The notes beneath the pieces were generated by a model, which saw nothing but the letters and a program-made list of their open reading frames with translations, did not search any database and was not told the origin of the DNA. Below are positions 1 to 6,278 of a stretch of 64,000 nucleotides of DNA, piece by piece. This stretch comes from Campylobacter corcagiensis (lineage in GTDB: Bacteria; Campylobacterota; Campylobacteria; Campylobacterales; Campylobacteraceae). The stretch spans positions 1,302,001 through 1,366,000 of the forward strand of contig NZ_CP053842.1 of the NCBI RefSeq assembly GCF_013201645.1, in the 5' to 3' direction. A program made the position numbers and the translations under genes. Every line of letters starts with the position of its first letter. Position 1 is the stretch's first letter.

Positions 1-565
1 CATCTCTACATTTAAATTTTCCATTATTATGTAGTGATTTTATACTTTTTTCTAATTCTATGTATTTTTCATCCAATTTTGTTTTTCTTGAGCCTTTTAA
101 AAAATGTTCTTTTTGTGGATCTTTTGGATTGCTAAAACCAAATTTTAAATTTATCTCGTTTTGCCACCGATCAACTCTATAAAAATCTTTTTTGTGCCAA
201 TATGGATTAAAGGACTTTTGTGTATTTAAATTGATTTTTGGTATTACAAAATTTAGCTCTAAACGACCTTTGTCACGATGCTGGACCCAAAGTATATTGT
301 ATTCATCCATATTTTCACCAAAAATCATTTTTTCAAATTGATCCATTATCTCTATTTTTAAATTTAAGTCTATATCAGACTCTTCAAAACTCAGGCAACC
401 AATGCATACCTTTTGTTTTTTCTTAATAAATTTAATAATGTTTCTCGTTAAACTAGGATAGCCCTTTAAAACTATAGCACTACCTTCATCTACTCGATGA
501 TTTAAAAGATAGTCTATTGCCTTTACCGATCCACCACTTTTGTTTTGAAAAAATTTAACTAACAT
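1..565 (-). CDS. Relaxase, HEN-type (MobA/MbeA-like), C-terminus outside window
   Basis: Translating the minus strand from the ATG at 563-565 gives an open frame that runs off the left edge (188 codons seen). It begins MLVKFFQNKSGG and contains the segment HRDKGRLELNFVIP, where His96, Glu103 and Asn105 have the H-x6-E-x-N spacing of the HEN relaxases of ColE1-type mobilisation systems. Such enzymes nick oriT and carry the transferred strand. The start overlaps the end of the MobC-like gene by 11 bp, so the two are translated together. This is a different family from the HxH relaxase at 22114. The C-terminal half cannot be seen, so completeness is unknown. Confidence 0.75.
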   Translation of the reverse strand, partial: MLVKFFQNKSGGSVKAIDYLLNHRVDEGSAIVLKGYPSLTRNIIKFIKKKQKVCIGCLSFEESDIDLNLKIEIMDQFEKMIFGENMDEYNILWVQHRDKGRLELNFVIPKINLNTQKSFNPYWHKKDFYRVDRWQNEINLKFGFSNPKDPQKEHFLKGSRKTKLDEKYIELEKSIKSLHNNGKFKCRD

Positions 566-872
566 CTTTTTCTCCTTCTATTTTTTTAAAAATTTCGTCT
601 AAAAGTTTGTAAATTTCTGCTAAGATATTTAATAAATAATCACTACTTAATTGCTCTTTGCTACTTATTGTAAGTGCAACTTGATTTAAAATACTTACGA
701 CTTTTGATAACTTATATATAGTTATTTTGTCAAATTTATGGACAGGTGGCTTGGCCGAGACCAAAGTATGCCTAATATACTCAGAGATATTTACTCCAGC
801 TAGAGCTGCTTTAAATTTAACTTTTTCAAATGTCTTAGAGTCCAATCTTAGGCTTATTTTTCTTACTAACAT
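555..872 (-). CDS. MobC-like relaxosome accessory protein
   Basis: A 105-residue protein. The N-terminus (MLVRKISLRLDSKTFEKVK...AGVNISEYIRHTL) reads as a ribbon-helix-helix DNA-binding fold: a beta strand of alternating residues, then two helices. The second half has the leucine-rich helix typical of small mobilisation proteins. It sits directly upstream of the HEN relaxase (11-bp overlap) and shares an ATGTTAG overlap with the HTH gene before it. The expected role is binding oriT DNA and helping the relaxase load. I infer the family from fold and context, not from a diagnostic motif. Confidence 0.6.
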   Translation of the reverse strand: MLVRKISLRLDSKTFEKVKFKAALAGVNISEYIRHTLVSAKPPVHKFDKITIYKLSKVVSILNQVALTISSKEQLSSDYLLNILAEIYKLLDEIFKKIEGEKDVS

Positions 873-1117
873 ATTTTTTGCCTTGCATTTGTCAAGTATT
901 CGGCTATTGAAACAAGAGTAAAAATTAACCTTGAATTTTTAGCACTTCCTATTTTTTGATAGGTTGGCACATCCCTTCCTTCTTTGATCCTTATATCTAA
1001 CGTAGATACAGCTATACCAAGCACGCTAGCTGTCTCTTTTCGATTTAAAGAATATCTTTTAGGAAACTGTCTTTCTAGGCTTTGTAACGTTTTTTCAAAG
1101 TAAATCTCATTATTCAT
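866..1117 (-). CDS. Small HTH (excisionase/MerR-like) DNA-binding protein
   Basis: An 83-residue protein from the ATG at 1117. That start is preceded by AAAAAGGA at good spacing; an upstream in-frame ATG at 1153 lacks a comparable ribosome site. The middle (SLNRKETASVLGIAVSTLDIRIKEGRDVPTYQKIG) has the pattern of the HTH_17/excisionase fold: a helix-turn-helix, then a wing, then a final helix (IAEYL). Such proteins act as excision factors or as repressors of mobilisation genes. It is the first gene of a three-gene run with mobC and the relaxase. Whether it is an excisionase or a repressor cannot be told. Confidence 0.5.
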   Translation of the reverse strand: MNNEIYFEKTLQSLERQFPKRYSLNRKETASVLGIAVSTLDIRIKEGRDVPTYQKIGSAKNSRLIFTLVSIAEYLTNARQKIC

Positions 1118-1445
1118 ACATAAATCCTTTTTGTATTTAATTATATAAATCATGAGTCATTTTTGTAAAAAATTATATGAATTTTAAAATTTGTGACTAA
1201 AATGTGGCGATTTGTTGTGTTTTGTAGTGATTTAATGCAAAAGTTGGATAAACACTAAGCTTCAAAAAAGATATTTACTAAATAAACTATGCCAAACCTA
1301 AAGTGATGCAACAAATAAAGATTAAAAGATGGGTAAAAAGTGTGAATTTTAGTAAAATATTGATGTTATACTTATTAAATTTAAGCTTCAATACATTTAA
1401 AGTATCTTATACTAGCACATAAAATTGAAAACTGCGAGGTATAAG
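1118..1445. other. Divergent intergenic region before rep
   Basis: This region separates the mobilisation run (minus) from the replication initiator (plus). It has no coding capacity. A possible minus-10 box, TATACT, lies near 1409-1414, and GCGAGG before the ATG at 1446 is a ribosome site. I looked for the direct repeats that Rep_3 initiators usually bind and saw no clear iteron array here. The nearest iteron-like arrays are near 4.0-4.5 kb. Confidence 0.4.
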
Positions 1446-2237
1446 ATGTGTGATTTTTCTTTCTATTTTGAGAAAGGGGATTTTGTGCTAGAGGCTACAC
1501 ATAAGGTTAAAAAATCAAGTGGTACTTTTGTTTGTCAAAACAAAATGAATTCTATATTGTTTCCTATAAATTTTACAGCTAGAGATTATGACATATTTTT
1601 TACTATTTGTTGGTATGCTAAACAAATGGGATATTCTGAAAATAGAGGTTTTATTGAGATGCCATATTCAGAAATTGCAAGATTTTATGATTTAAATCTT
1701 AATAAAACTAGATTTAATGATGAAGTTAAAAATTTTCGTTCTAAAGTCATTGGGCGAGATGGTACTGCAATATATAGATCTGTAGAAATAACAGATGATG
1801 ATGAGATAACAACGGTTGGTGTATTTTTTACAGAAATTCAGACATACAGAAACAGACAAATTTTAAAATTTAAAGTCAATCCTTTAGGCTTAGATATCCT
1901 TTTTAGTTCATTAAAATTTATGAAGATAAATATGTATGATTTTGTGTCTATTCGAGGTAAATTTGCAAAAACATTATATCGTCTCTTAGTTCAGTATGAA
2001 AATTCAAAACCTGATGATAATGGTTTTAAATGCGTTAAATTTAATCGTTCAGAATTTGAGAATTTAATGGCTGTTCCAGAATATTATAAGTCAACAAATA
2101 TTGATTCAAGGGTTATTGAGCCATCTCTAAAAGAGTTAAATGAAAACTATTTTAAAAAACTTATTTTTAAAAAAGAATTTTCTAAAAATGATGATAAAAA
2201 GATAGCTGGTTATTCGTTTAAATTTATTCTAAAATAA
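1446..2237 (+). CDS. Replication initiation protein, Rep_3/RepB family
   Basis: A 263-residue protein. I use the ATG at 1446, which has GCGAGG six bases upstream, rather than an in-frame TTG at 1425. Two winged-helix domains of the Rep_3 (RepA/RepE/Pi) fold can be followed. The first runs from about PINFTARDYDIFFTICWYA to the long linker; the second includes FVSIRGKFAKTLYRLLVQY and then KFNRSEFENLMAVP, the usual DNA-recognition region. Proteins of this type open an iteron-bearing plasmid origin. Here it sits on DNA that is continuous with chromosomal genes, so the element may replicate briefly after excision. No gene overlaps it. Confidence 0.8.
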   Translation: MCDFSFYFEKGDFVLEATHKVKKSSGTFVCQNKMNSILFPINFTARDYDIFFTICWYAKQMGYSENRGFIEMPYSEIARFYDLNLNKTRFNDEVKNFRSKVIGRDGTAIYRSVEITDDDEITTVGVFFTEIQTYRNRQILKFKVNPLGLDILFSSLKFMKINMYDFVSIRGKFAKTLYRLLVQYENSKPDDNGFKCVKFNRSEFENLMAVPEYYKSTNIDSRVIEPSLKELNENYFKKLIFKKEFSKNDDKKIAGYSFKFILK

Positions 2238-2265
2238 GCATAAAACAGATAGAGTTTAGTCCATT

Positions 2266-2832
2266 TTATCCTTTTATTCTCATGGCTATGTATTCATCTA
2301 ATTCTAGGTCATAATTCATAGCTTCTGCCTTAAATTGCATAAGCTCTTCAAATGTAAATATATCTTCCAATTCATAAGATGCTTTTATTTTTATTTCTGA
2401 ATAAGCCCTTATACTCATACCTAAATTTTTAGCATTATTTTGAATTATTTGCCTATTGTTTTTATTTGTTCTTATTCCAATAGCTCTATTTTTTTCTTCT
2501 TCATTTGTTTTGTTTGACTGCGGTGCTTCTGTTAATCCCATTTTAAATTTTATAAATTTTTTAATACCTATATTGTGCCATTCGGCTTTTTGATAAATAA
2601 AAGATAGCAATTCATCTTTTATATGCAATATTTCTGTCATTAGTGCCTGCTCTACCCATTTTGTTAATGAAATTTTTGGATATCTTTTTTTGATTTTATC
2701 TGCAAGCTCTCTTGATAATATTACTTGAATAAAAACATCCCTTTTTTGTTTTTTTGTATCTTTTTGTGTTTCTGCACCATCTATAAAGTCTTCTAAATTT
2801 TCAGTTGAATTTGTAGTTCTTTTAAAGTTCAT
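2266..2832 (-). CDS. RHH-like protein, last gene of the parA operon (candidate centromere-binding protein)
   Basis: A 188-residue protein with a strong ribosome site (AAAAAGGG, ATG at 2832). Two segments look like ribbon-helix-helix halves: residues about 32-66 (DVFIQVILSRELADKIKKRY, then a second helix) and about 116-150 (RAIGIRTNKNNRQIIQNNAK). It lies downstream of parA and a small membrane protein on the same strand. ParA operons of type Ib carry a small RHH protein that binds centromere repeats instead of a classical ParB. No other ParB candidate is visible nearby. The function is inferred from fold and position; I do not recognise the family by name. Confidence 0.4.
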   Translation of the reverse strand: MNFKRTTNSTENLEDFIDGAETQKDTKKQKRDVFIQVILSRELADKIKKRYPKISLTKWVEQALMTEILHIKDELLSFIYQKAEWHNIGIKKFIKFKMGLTEAPQSNKTNEEEKNRAIGIRTNKNNRQIIQNNAKNLGMSIRAYSEIKIKASYELEDIFTFEELMQFKAEAMNYDLELDEYIAMRIKG

Positions 2833-2885
2833 TTCTATCCCTTTTTATAGTGTATTCTATTTTTATATTGTTCATTTTTGCTTCT

Positions 2886-3320
2886 TTAAATTTTAATGTT
2901 TGGTATATTATTTATTCTTTCCATATTTTTTCTTTTTTTAATTTCTTCTTTTTCTTCTTCTTTTGCCTTAAAACTACTATATTCTTCTTTTAATTTTATA
3001 ACCATGTCATCTCTTTGCTTTTGAGTTGTTAAACTATAATCACATAAGAATCCATAGGAAGAATAATCATATTCGCATATATTTTTACATATTTCATGGT
3101 CTTCAAAATACGAGCAAAATTCCTGTGGTATAAAATTTGGTTTGTCTGTTTCAAATGATTTTTTTTTATTATTAGTTTTTGTAAAAGCATCATAAGCATC
3201 ATAAAGAGTAGGTAAAAGACTAACAAATGTAGCATATACAAGAGTACATATAAATGTTCCTGCCGCAATATTTATCATAATATCCATAATATCGTTTTTT
3301 TTATTTTTATTAATACCCAT
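2886..3320 (-). CDS. Small membrane-anchored protein, function unknown
   Basis: A 144-residue protein. I place the start at the ATG at 3320, which has AAGGA eight bases upstream; the longer frame to 3359 would run back into parA. One hydrophobic segment (MINIAAGTFICTLVYATFVSLL) is followed by a basic turn and a hydrophilic part with four cysteines (CSYFEDHEICKNICEYDY...LCDY), then a highly charged coiled-coil tail. This is the topology of an inner-membrane protein with its tail outside or in the cytoplasm; I cannot say which. It has the same layout as the protein at 4870-5244. It lies between parA and the RHH gene. Confidence 0.55.
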   Translation of the reverse strand: MGINKNKKNDIMDIMINIAAGTFICTLVYATFVSLLPTLYDAYDAFTKTNNKKKSFETDKPNFIPQEFCSYFEDHEICKNICEYDYSSYGFLCDYSLTTQKQRDDMVIKLKEEYSSFKAKEEEKEEIKKRKNMERINNIPNIKI

Positions 3321-3333
3321 TTTAAAAGTCCTT

Positions 3334-3990
3334 TTAAAAATTACACTGCAATAGTTCATTACATAGGCTTTTAATTTCGTTTTCTGCCTTATTTTTGTCT
3401 TTTATCTCTACTACTCCAAGACCTAGCTGTGTGGCTACCTTATATCGTTCTCGCTCATATATAATGGTCTGGGCTAGTTTTATATAATCTTGTTCTATTT
3501 CTTCTATAAAACTTTTTAGACTCTCTATTTTTTTGTATAGGAATGGATTTGTGGAGGCTCTGTTAATTACAATATAAGCTATTAGTTTCTCATTTTGCTC
3601 TTTTGCCATCTTTATTACATTTACCATTTTATCTAGTACACTTACATCAAATTGGCTTGGAATTGTTGGAATTATAACCATATCACTTAGTGCGATAGCT
3701 ATTCTCATTTCTCTACTATCTCGTCCGCCTGTGTCAATGATTACATCCTTATCTTTAGGGCAACATTGTAAGAATTCTTTTAAATTTTCACCATATTTGT
3801 ATGTAAAATCAAAGATTTTTGGGTGGTTTTCTTCATTTCTTATATTTAAAAATGTAGCTATAGATTTTTGTGGGTCTGTATCTATTAGTAATGGTAATTT
3901 ATTTTTGGATATGCTCTGACTTATAGCCATATTTAAAGCAAGAGTACTTTTTCCACTTCCTCCTTTTTCATTACAGATTGATACTATCAT
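3334..3990 (-). CDS. parA: ParA-family partition ATPase
   Basis: A 218-residue protein of the Walker-type partition ATPase family. The deviant Walker A is at residues 8-16 (EKGGSGKST, with the signature lysine K9). A Walker B-like stretch, DVIIDTGG, and the switch region VIIPTIPSQFDVSVLDK follow. The length fits small type Ib ParA proteins that lack an N-terminal HTH. The start has AAGGA nine bases upstream. The gene opens a minus-strand operon whose upstream region holds the phased 11-bp array, about 55 bp before the ATG. Its likely job is to keep the excised form of the element in both daughter cells. Confidence 0.88.
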   Translation of the reverse strand: MIVSICNEKGGSGKSTLALNMAISQSISKNKLPLLIDTDPQKSIATFLNIRNEENHPKIFDFTYKYGENLKEFLQCCPKDKDVIIDTGGRDSREMRIAIALSDMVIIPTIPSQFDVSVLDKMVNVIKMAKEQNEKLIAYIVINRASTNPFLYKKIESLKSFIEEIEQDYIKLAQTIIYERERYKVATQLGLGVVEIKDKNKAENEIKSLCNELLQCNF

Positions 3991-4044
3991 TCCAGTTTCC
4001 TTGCTATTAAAATTATATAAAATTATAGCAACTTATAGCTTAAA

Positions 4045-4156
4045 TGTAGTTTATTTTAAGTGTATTTGTAGTGTATATTTAAGTATATATTTAGTAAATT
4101 ATAAGTATAGATTTTAGTTTATTTTAAGTGTATTTGTAGTGTATATGTAGTTTATT
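4045..4156. repeat. Ten 11-bp units in helical phase (centromere/iteron-like array 1)
   Basis: Units begin at 4045, 4056, 4067, 4079, 4090, 4101, 4113, 4124, 4135 and 4146, so the spacing is 11,11,12,11,11,12,11,11,11. The consensus is TKWAGTKTATW (for example TGTAGTTTATT, TTAAGTGTATT, TGTAGTGTATA). AGT at positions 4-6 is invariant in all ten. Two 32-bp stretches (4047-4078 and 4115-4146) are identical. A row of about 11-bp repeats just upstream of a par operon is what ParR and RHH-type centromere proteins bind. Replication iterons are the main alternative. Confidence 0.8.
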
Positions 4157-4205
4157 TACATTTTTTATATATTTCTATCTATTTGCCATATAGATTATAT
4201 TTTTA

Positions 4206-4219
4206 GGAACATTTTGTAA
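4206..4219 (-). promoter_or_regulatory. TTACAAAATGTTCC motif, copy 1 (upstream of parA)
   Basis: Read on the minus strand this is TTACAAAATGTTCC. It points towards parA, about 215 bp from its start, and lies between the two phased arrays. A TATAAT-like box (minus strand, 4194-4199) follows six bases downstream. See the finding on the six-copy motif. Confidence 0.6.
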
Positions 4220-4413
4220 TTTTTTCAATTTATTAAATCACTTGTAAAGCACGATAAAAAGGGGATAAAAGCCTATTTATTAAAACTTAATTATATCTTA
4301 AAGTTAAAAAACCAATCATTTTATATAACAATTATCTTATCTTCTGTTTCTTTCTCCCTTTTTTGAATTTTATATACTTAAATTTACTACTAAATCTTGT
4401 ATTTTTTATTAAA

Positions 4414-4512
4414 ATAAGTTTATTATTAGTGTATAGTTAGTTTTAATTTTGAGTTTTTTGTTAGTTTAAAATGAGTTTATTTATGAGTTTATTTGAAGTT
4501 AGAATCTAGTTT
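4414..4512. repeat. Phased 11-bp array 2, more degenerate
   Basis: AGT cores fall at 4417, 4428, 4439, 4452, 4463, 4474, 4486, 4497 and 4508, giving steps of 11,11,13,11,11,12,11,11. The flanks match the array-1 consensus less well (for example ATGAGTTTATT twice). Together with array 1 it makes a two-cluster layout about 260 bp apart in the same orientation. The last unit ends with the 506-bp repeat, and the duplicated block stops just there. Confidence 0.6.
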
Positions 4513-4538
4513 AATATCAGTTTTTTTCTGATATTAAA
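4510..4538. terminator. Hairpin overlapping a stop codon
   Basis: TTTAATATCAG and CTGATATTAAA form an 11-bp perfect stem with a 7-base T loop. The hairpin covers the stop codon (4517-4519) of the small membrane gene on the minus strand. There is no T-run after it in the minus direction, so it may be an mRNA 3' end or a processing structure rather than a classical terminator. Confidence 0.4.
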
Positions 4539-4765
4539 TACCTAATTTTGATTATAAAATATAGCATTGCGTTAAAAACTATATAGCATAATATAGCTAG
4601 TCCTATATGCATTGGACTAGCATTTATTATTTTTTCTATTCCACTTGGTGCTTTTAAAAAATAAAGCATGATATTTAGTCCCGCTCCTACTATGTGTATT
4701 ATTAAAAATACCCATAAAAACTGCTTTAATGGGCTATTAAATAGATCTGTTTTACTTTCTTTCAT
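4517..4765 (-). CDS. Small two-helix membrane protein
   Basis: 82 residues with two hydrophobic spans, about 15-38 (FLWVFLIIHIVGAGLNIMLYFL) and about 52-74 (HIGLAILCYIVFNAMLYFII), joined by a short polar loop. AAAGGA precedes the ATG. The gene overlaps the end of the 35-codon gene before it by 14 bp, so the two are probably translated together. It is the last gene of the long T4SS operon. I do not recognise a family; surface exclusion or a transfer accessory role would fit but nothing shows it. Confidence 0.5.
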   Translation of the reverse strand: MKESKTDLFNSPLKQFLWVFLIIHIVGAGLNIMLYFLKAPSGIEKIINASPMHIGLAILCYIVFNAMLYFIIKIRYLISEKN

Positions 4766-4859
4766 TATTTTTTTCCTTTAAAATTCTTTCTATACGTTTA
4801 TCTAAAATATATCCCATAAAACAACCCAATGTAAGTACAATAAGTGGCAAATAATCCAT
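4752..4859 (-). CDS. 35-residue membrane protein
   Basis: A short gene read directly from the sequence: MDYLPLIVLTLGCFMGYILD, then a basic tail (KRIERILKEKNNERK). One hydrophobic segment covers residues 4-18. AAAGGGAAATAA comes just before the ATG at 4857-4859, a good ribosome site. It overlaps the next gene (4765) by 14 bp and follows the gene at 4870-5244 by 10 bp. Operon position, ribosome site and membrane character support it; its function is unknown. Confidence 0.5.
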   Translation of the reverse strand: MDYLPLIVLTLGCFMGYILDKRIERILKEKNNERK

Positions 4860-4869
4860 TTATTTCCCT

Positions 4870-5244
4870 TTATTCATCTATTTTGTAGTTTTGAATTCTG
4901 TTTTTTAATTCTTGCATTTTATTTTCTTCTTTTATTCTCTCTTCTTCTAAATAGTTTTTTACAAATTCTTTTATCTCTTGCATTTGTTTTTGGCTTAAAA
5001 GGGTTGAATTAAACGCTTCAACAGTTTTGGCTTCTACGCAGATTTTAGGCTCATTATTTTTGATTGTGCAGTATTTTTCAAAATAAAATTCATAACCTTT
5101 TTCACTTTGAACATCATTAATAAAAGTTCCAATGATATTTACAGAAATCCCTAGTAATGATACTATCATTACTGCTACAGGTAATATAAATAAAAAACTC
5201 TGCACCCATTCATTGTCTAAAATTTTCTTTATTTTGTCTTTCAT
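4870..5244 (-). CDS. Single-span membrane protein with charged tail
   Basis: 124 residues. A hydrophobic segment at about 16-43 (SFLFILPVAVMIVSLLGISV and onward) follows a basic start. The rest is hydrophilic, with two cysteines (EKYCTIKNNEPKICVEAK) and a coiled-coil end rich in Glu and Lys. The architecture mirrors 2886-3320: one span, then a short Cys-bearing part, then a coiled coil. The two may be paralogues flanking the parA side. It sits 14 bp after the methyltransferase gene. No family is recognised. Confidence 0.5.
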   Translation of the reverse strand: MKDKIKKILDNEWVQSFLFILPVAVMIVSLLGISVNIIGTFINDVQSEKGYEFYFEKYCTIKNNEPKICVEAKTVEAFNSTLLSQKQMQEIKEFVKNYLEEERIKEENKMQELKNRIQNYKIDE

Positions 5245-5258
5245 ATTTTAATTTTTCC

Positions 5259-6263
5259 TTAAATTTGATTTTTTAGCATAGCTCTTGGCTTTAAACCACT
5301 TTTTCTTTGAATTATAATCCTAGTAAACATCTCTTGTCCATTTAGAACAGCTGATCTTGTGTTATTTTCTTTATAATCCCATTTTACTAGTTCAGGATAT
5401 AAGTCTTTTATTTCAAAATCACAGCCTAATATTTTGAATTGAGCTGGATTGTGTCTTAAAAAAAATGTAAGTGGTACGCCTATTACTCCATAGTAATCAA
5501 TTGGTATATTTTTATAATTTGTTACTTCTATAATTTTATAATTATCGTATTCAGGATATTTATCTTCATTGTATCTATATTTTTTAGTTAGTTTTATCGG
5601 CTCTAAGTGTTTTACACTCTTTAAATTTGTAAACCAGCTTATATTGGAAAATCTCTTTTTTGTACCATTTGGTCGTGTAAAAATTTGTACTTGATTATTT
5701 CCTAGCCAAATTTTACCTTGTTTGTATAGCTCAAATATCTTTTTATATGTTATTGAGTATGTTCCGCCTACAATTAAAAATTGCTTATTTTCTTCTATGG
5801 CTATTTCTATGATGTCTCTAAAAAGTGAAAACGGTGGATTTGTAACTATAATATCTGCTTGTTTTATTAATTCTTTTACTTCATCACTTCTAAAATCTCC
5901 ACGCCCTTGCAACTCTGTCTCTGTTATTCCATTTTCAGTGACTTCTATTTTTGTTCCTTTTGCTTTTGGGTCATTTAGATTAAAAGTTGTAGTTATTAAC
6001 TTTTTTAATTCTAGTTTTTGAAAATTTAAATTAAAAAAATGATAAAAGTTACTTCTAAACCCATCGTTGCAAGGGCATATTATAATTTTATTTTTGAAGT
6101 ATTCTTCGTAGTCTTCCATCTCTTTTCTTATTTCGTGGTAGCTTGTATAAAACTCATCATCTACTTCAAATTTTGCTCTCATAAAGTAGATATTTGGCTT
6201 TTTTTCTTTACCATCCATCCAACTTTTGCTATTTCTGTTTTGAAAATCTAAAATTTGACTCAT
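5259..6263 (-). CDS. EcoRI-type adenine DNA methyltransferase (orphan)
   Basis: 334 residues, close to M.EcoRI in length. Recognisable EcoRI_methylase features are DDEFYTSYHEIRKEME near residue 35, the NPPF catalytic motif at 142-145 within DIIVTNPPFSLFRD, and the segment GRGDFRSDE before it. It should methylate adenine using SAM. I see no restriction endonuclease next to it; the neighbours are a topoisomerase and small membrane genes. Orphan enzymes of this kind are frequent on conjugative elements and can protect incoming DNA from host restriction. The recognition sequence cannot be read from the protein. Confidence 0.85.
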   Translation of the reverse strand: MSQILDFQNRNSKSWMDGKEKKPNIYFMRAKFEVDDEFYTSYHEIRKEMEDYEEYFKNKIIICPCNDGFRSNFYHFFNLNFQKLELKKLITTTFNLNDPKAKGTKIEVTENGITETELQGRGDFRSDEVKELIKQADIIVTNPPFSLFRDIIEIAIEENKQFLIVGGTYSITYKKIFELYKQGKIWLGNNQVQIFTRPNGTKKRFSNISWFTNLKSVKHLEPIKLTKKYRYNEDKYPEYDNYKIIEVTNYKNIPIDYYGVIGVPLTFFLRHNPAQFKILGCDFEIKDLYPELVKWDYKENNTRSAVLNGQEMFTRIIIQRKSGLKPRAMLKNQI

Positions 6264-6278
6264 TTCTGCTCTTTTTTG

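Larger units (their letters stand above)
4007..4512. repeat. 506-bp perfect direct repeat, copy A
   Basis: Aligned by eye line by line, these 506 bases equal 25106-25611 with no mismatch or gap (constant offset 21,099). The block is non-coding. It contains two phased arrays of 11-bp units, one copy of the TTACAAAATGTTCC motif between them, and an AT-rich centre. On its left is the parA start; on its right are small membrane genes. The exact identity points to a recent duplication or ongoing gene conversion. Confidence 0.95.
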
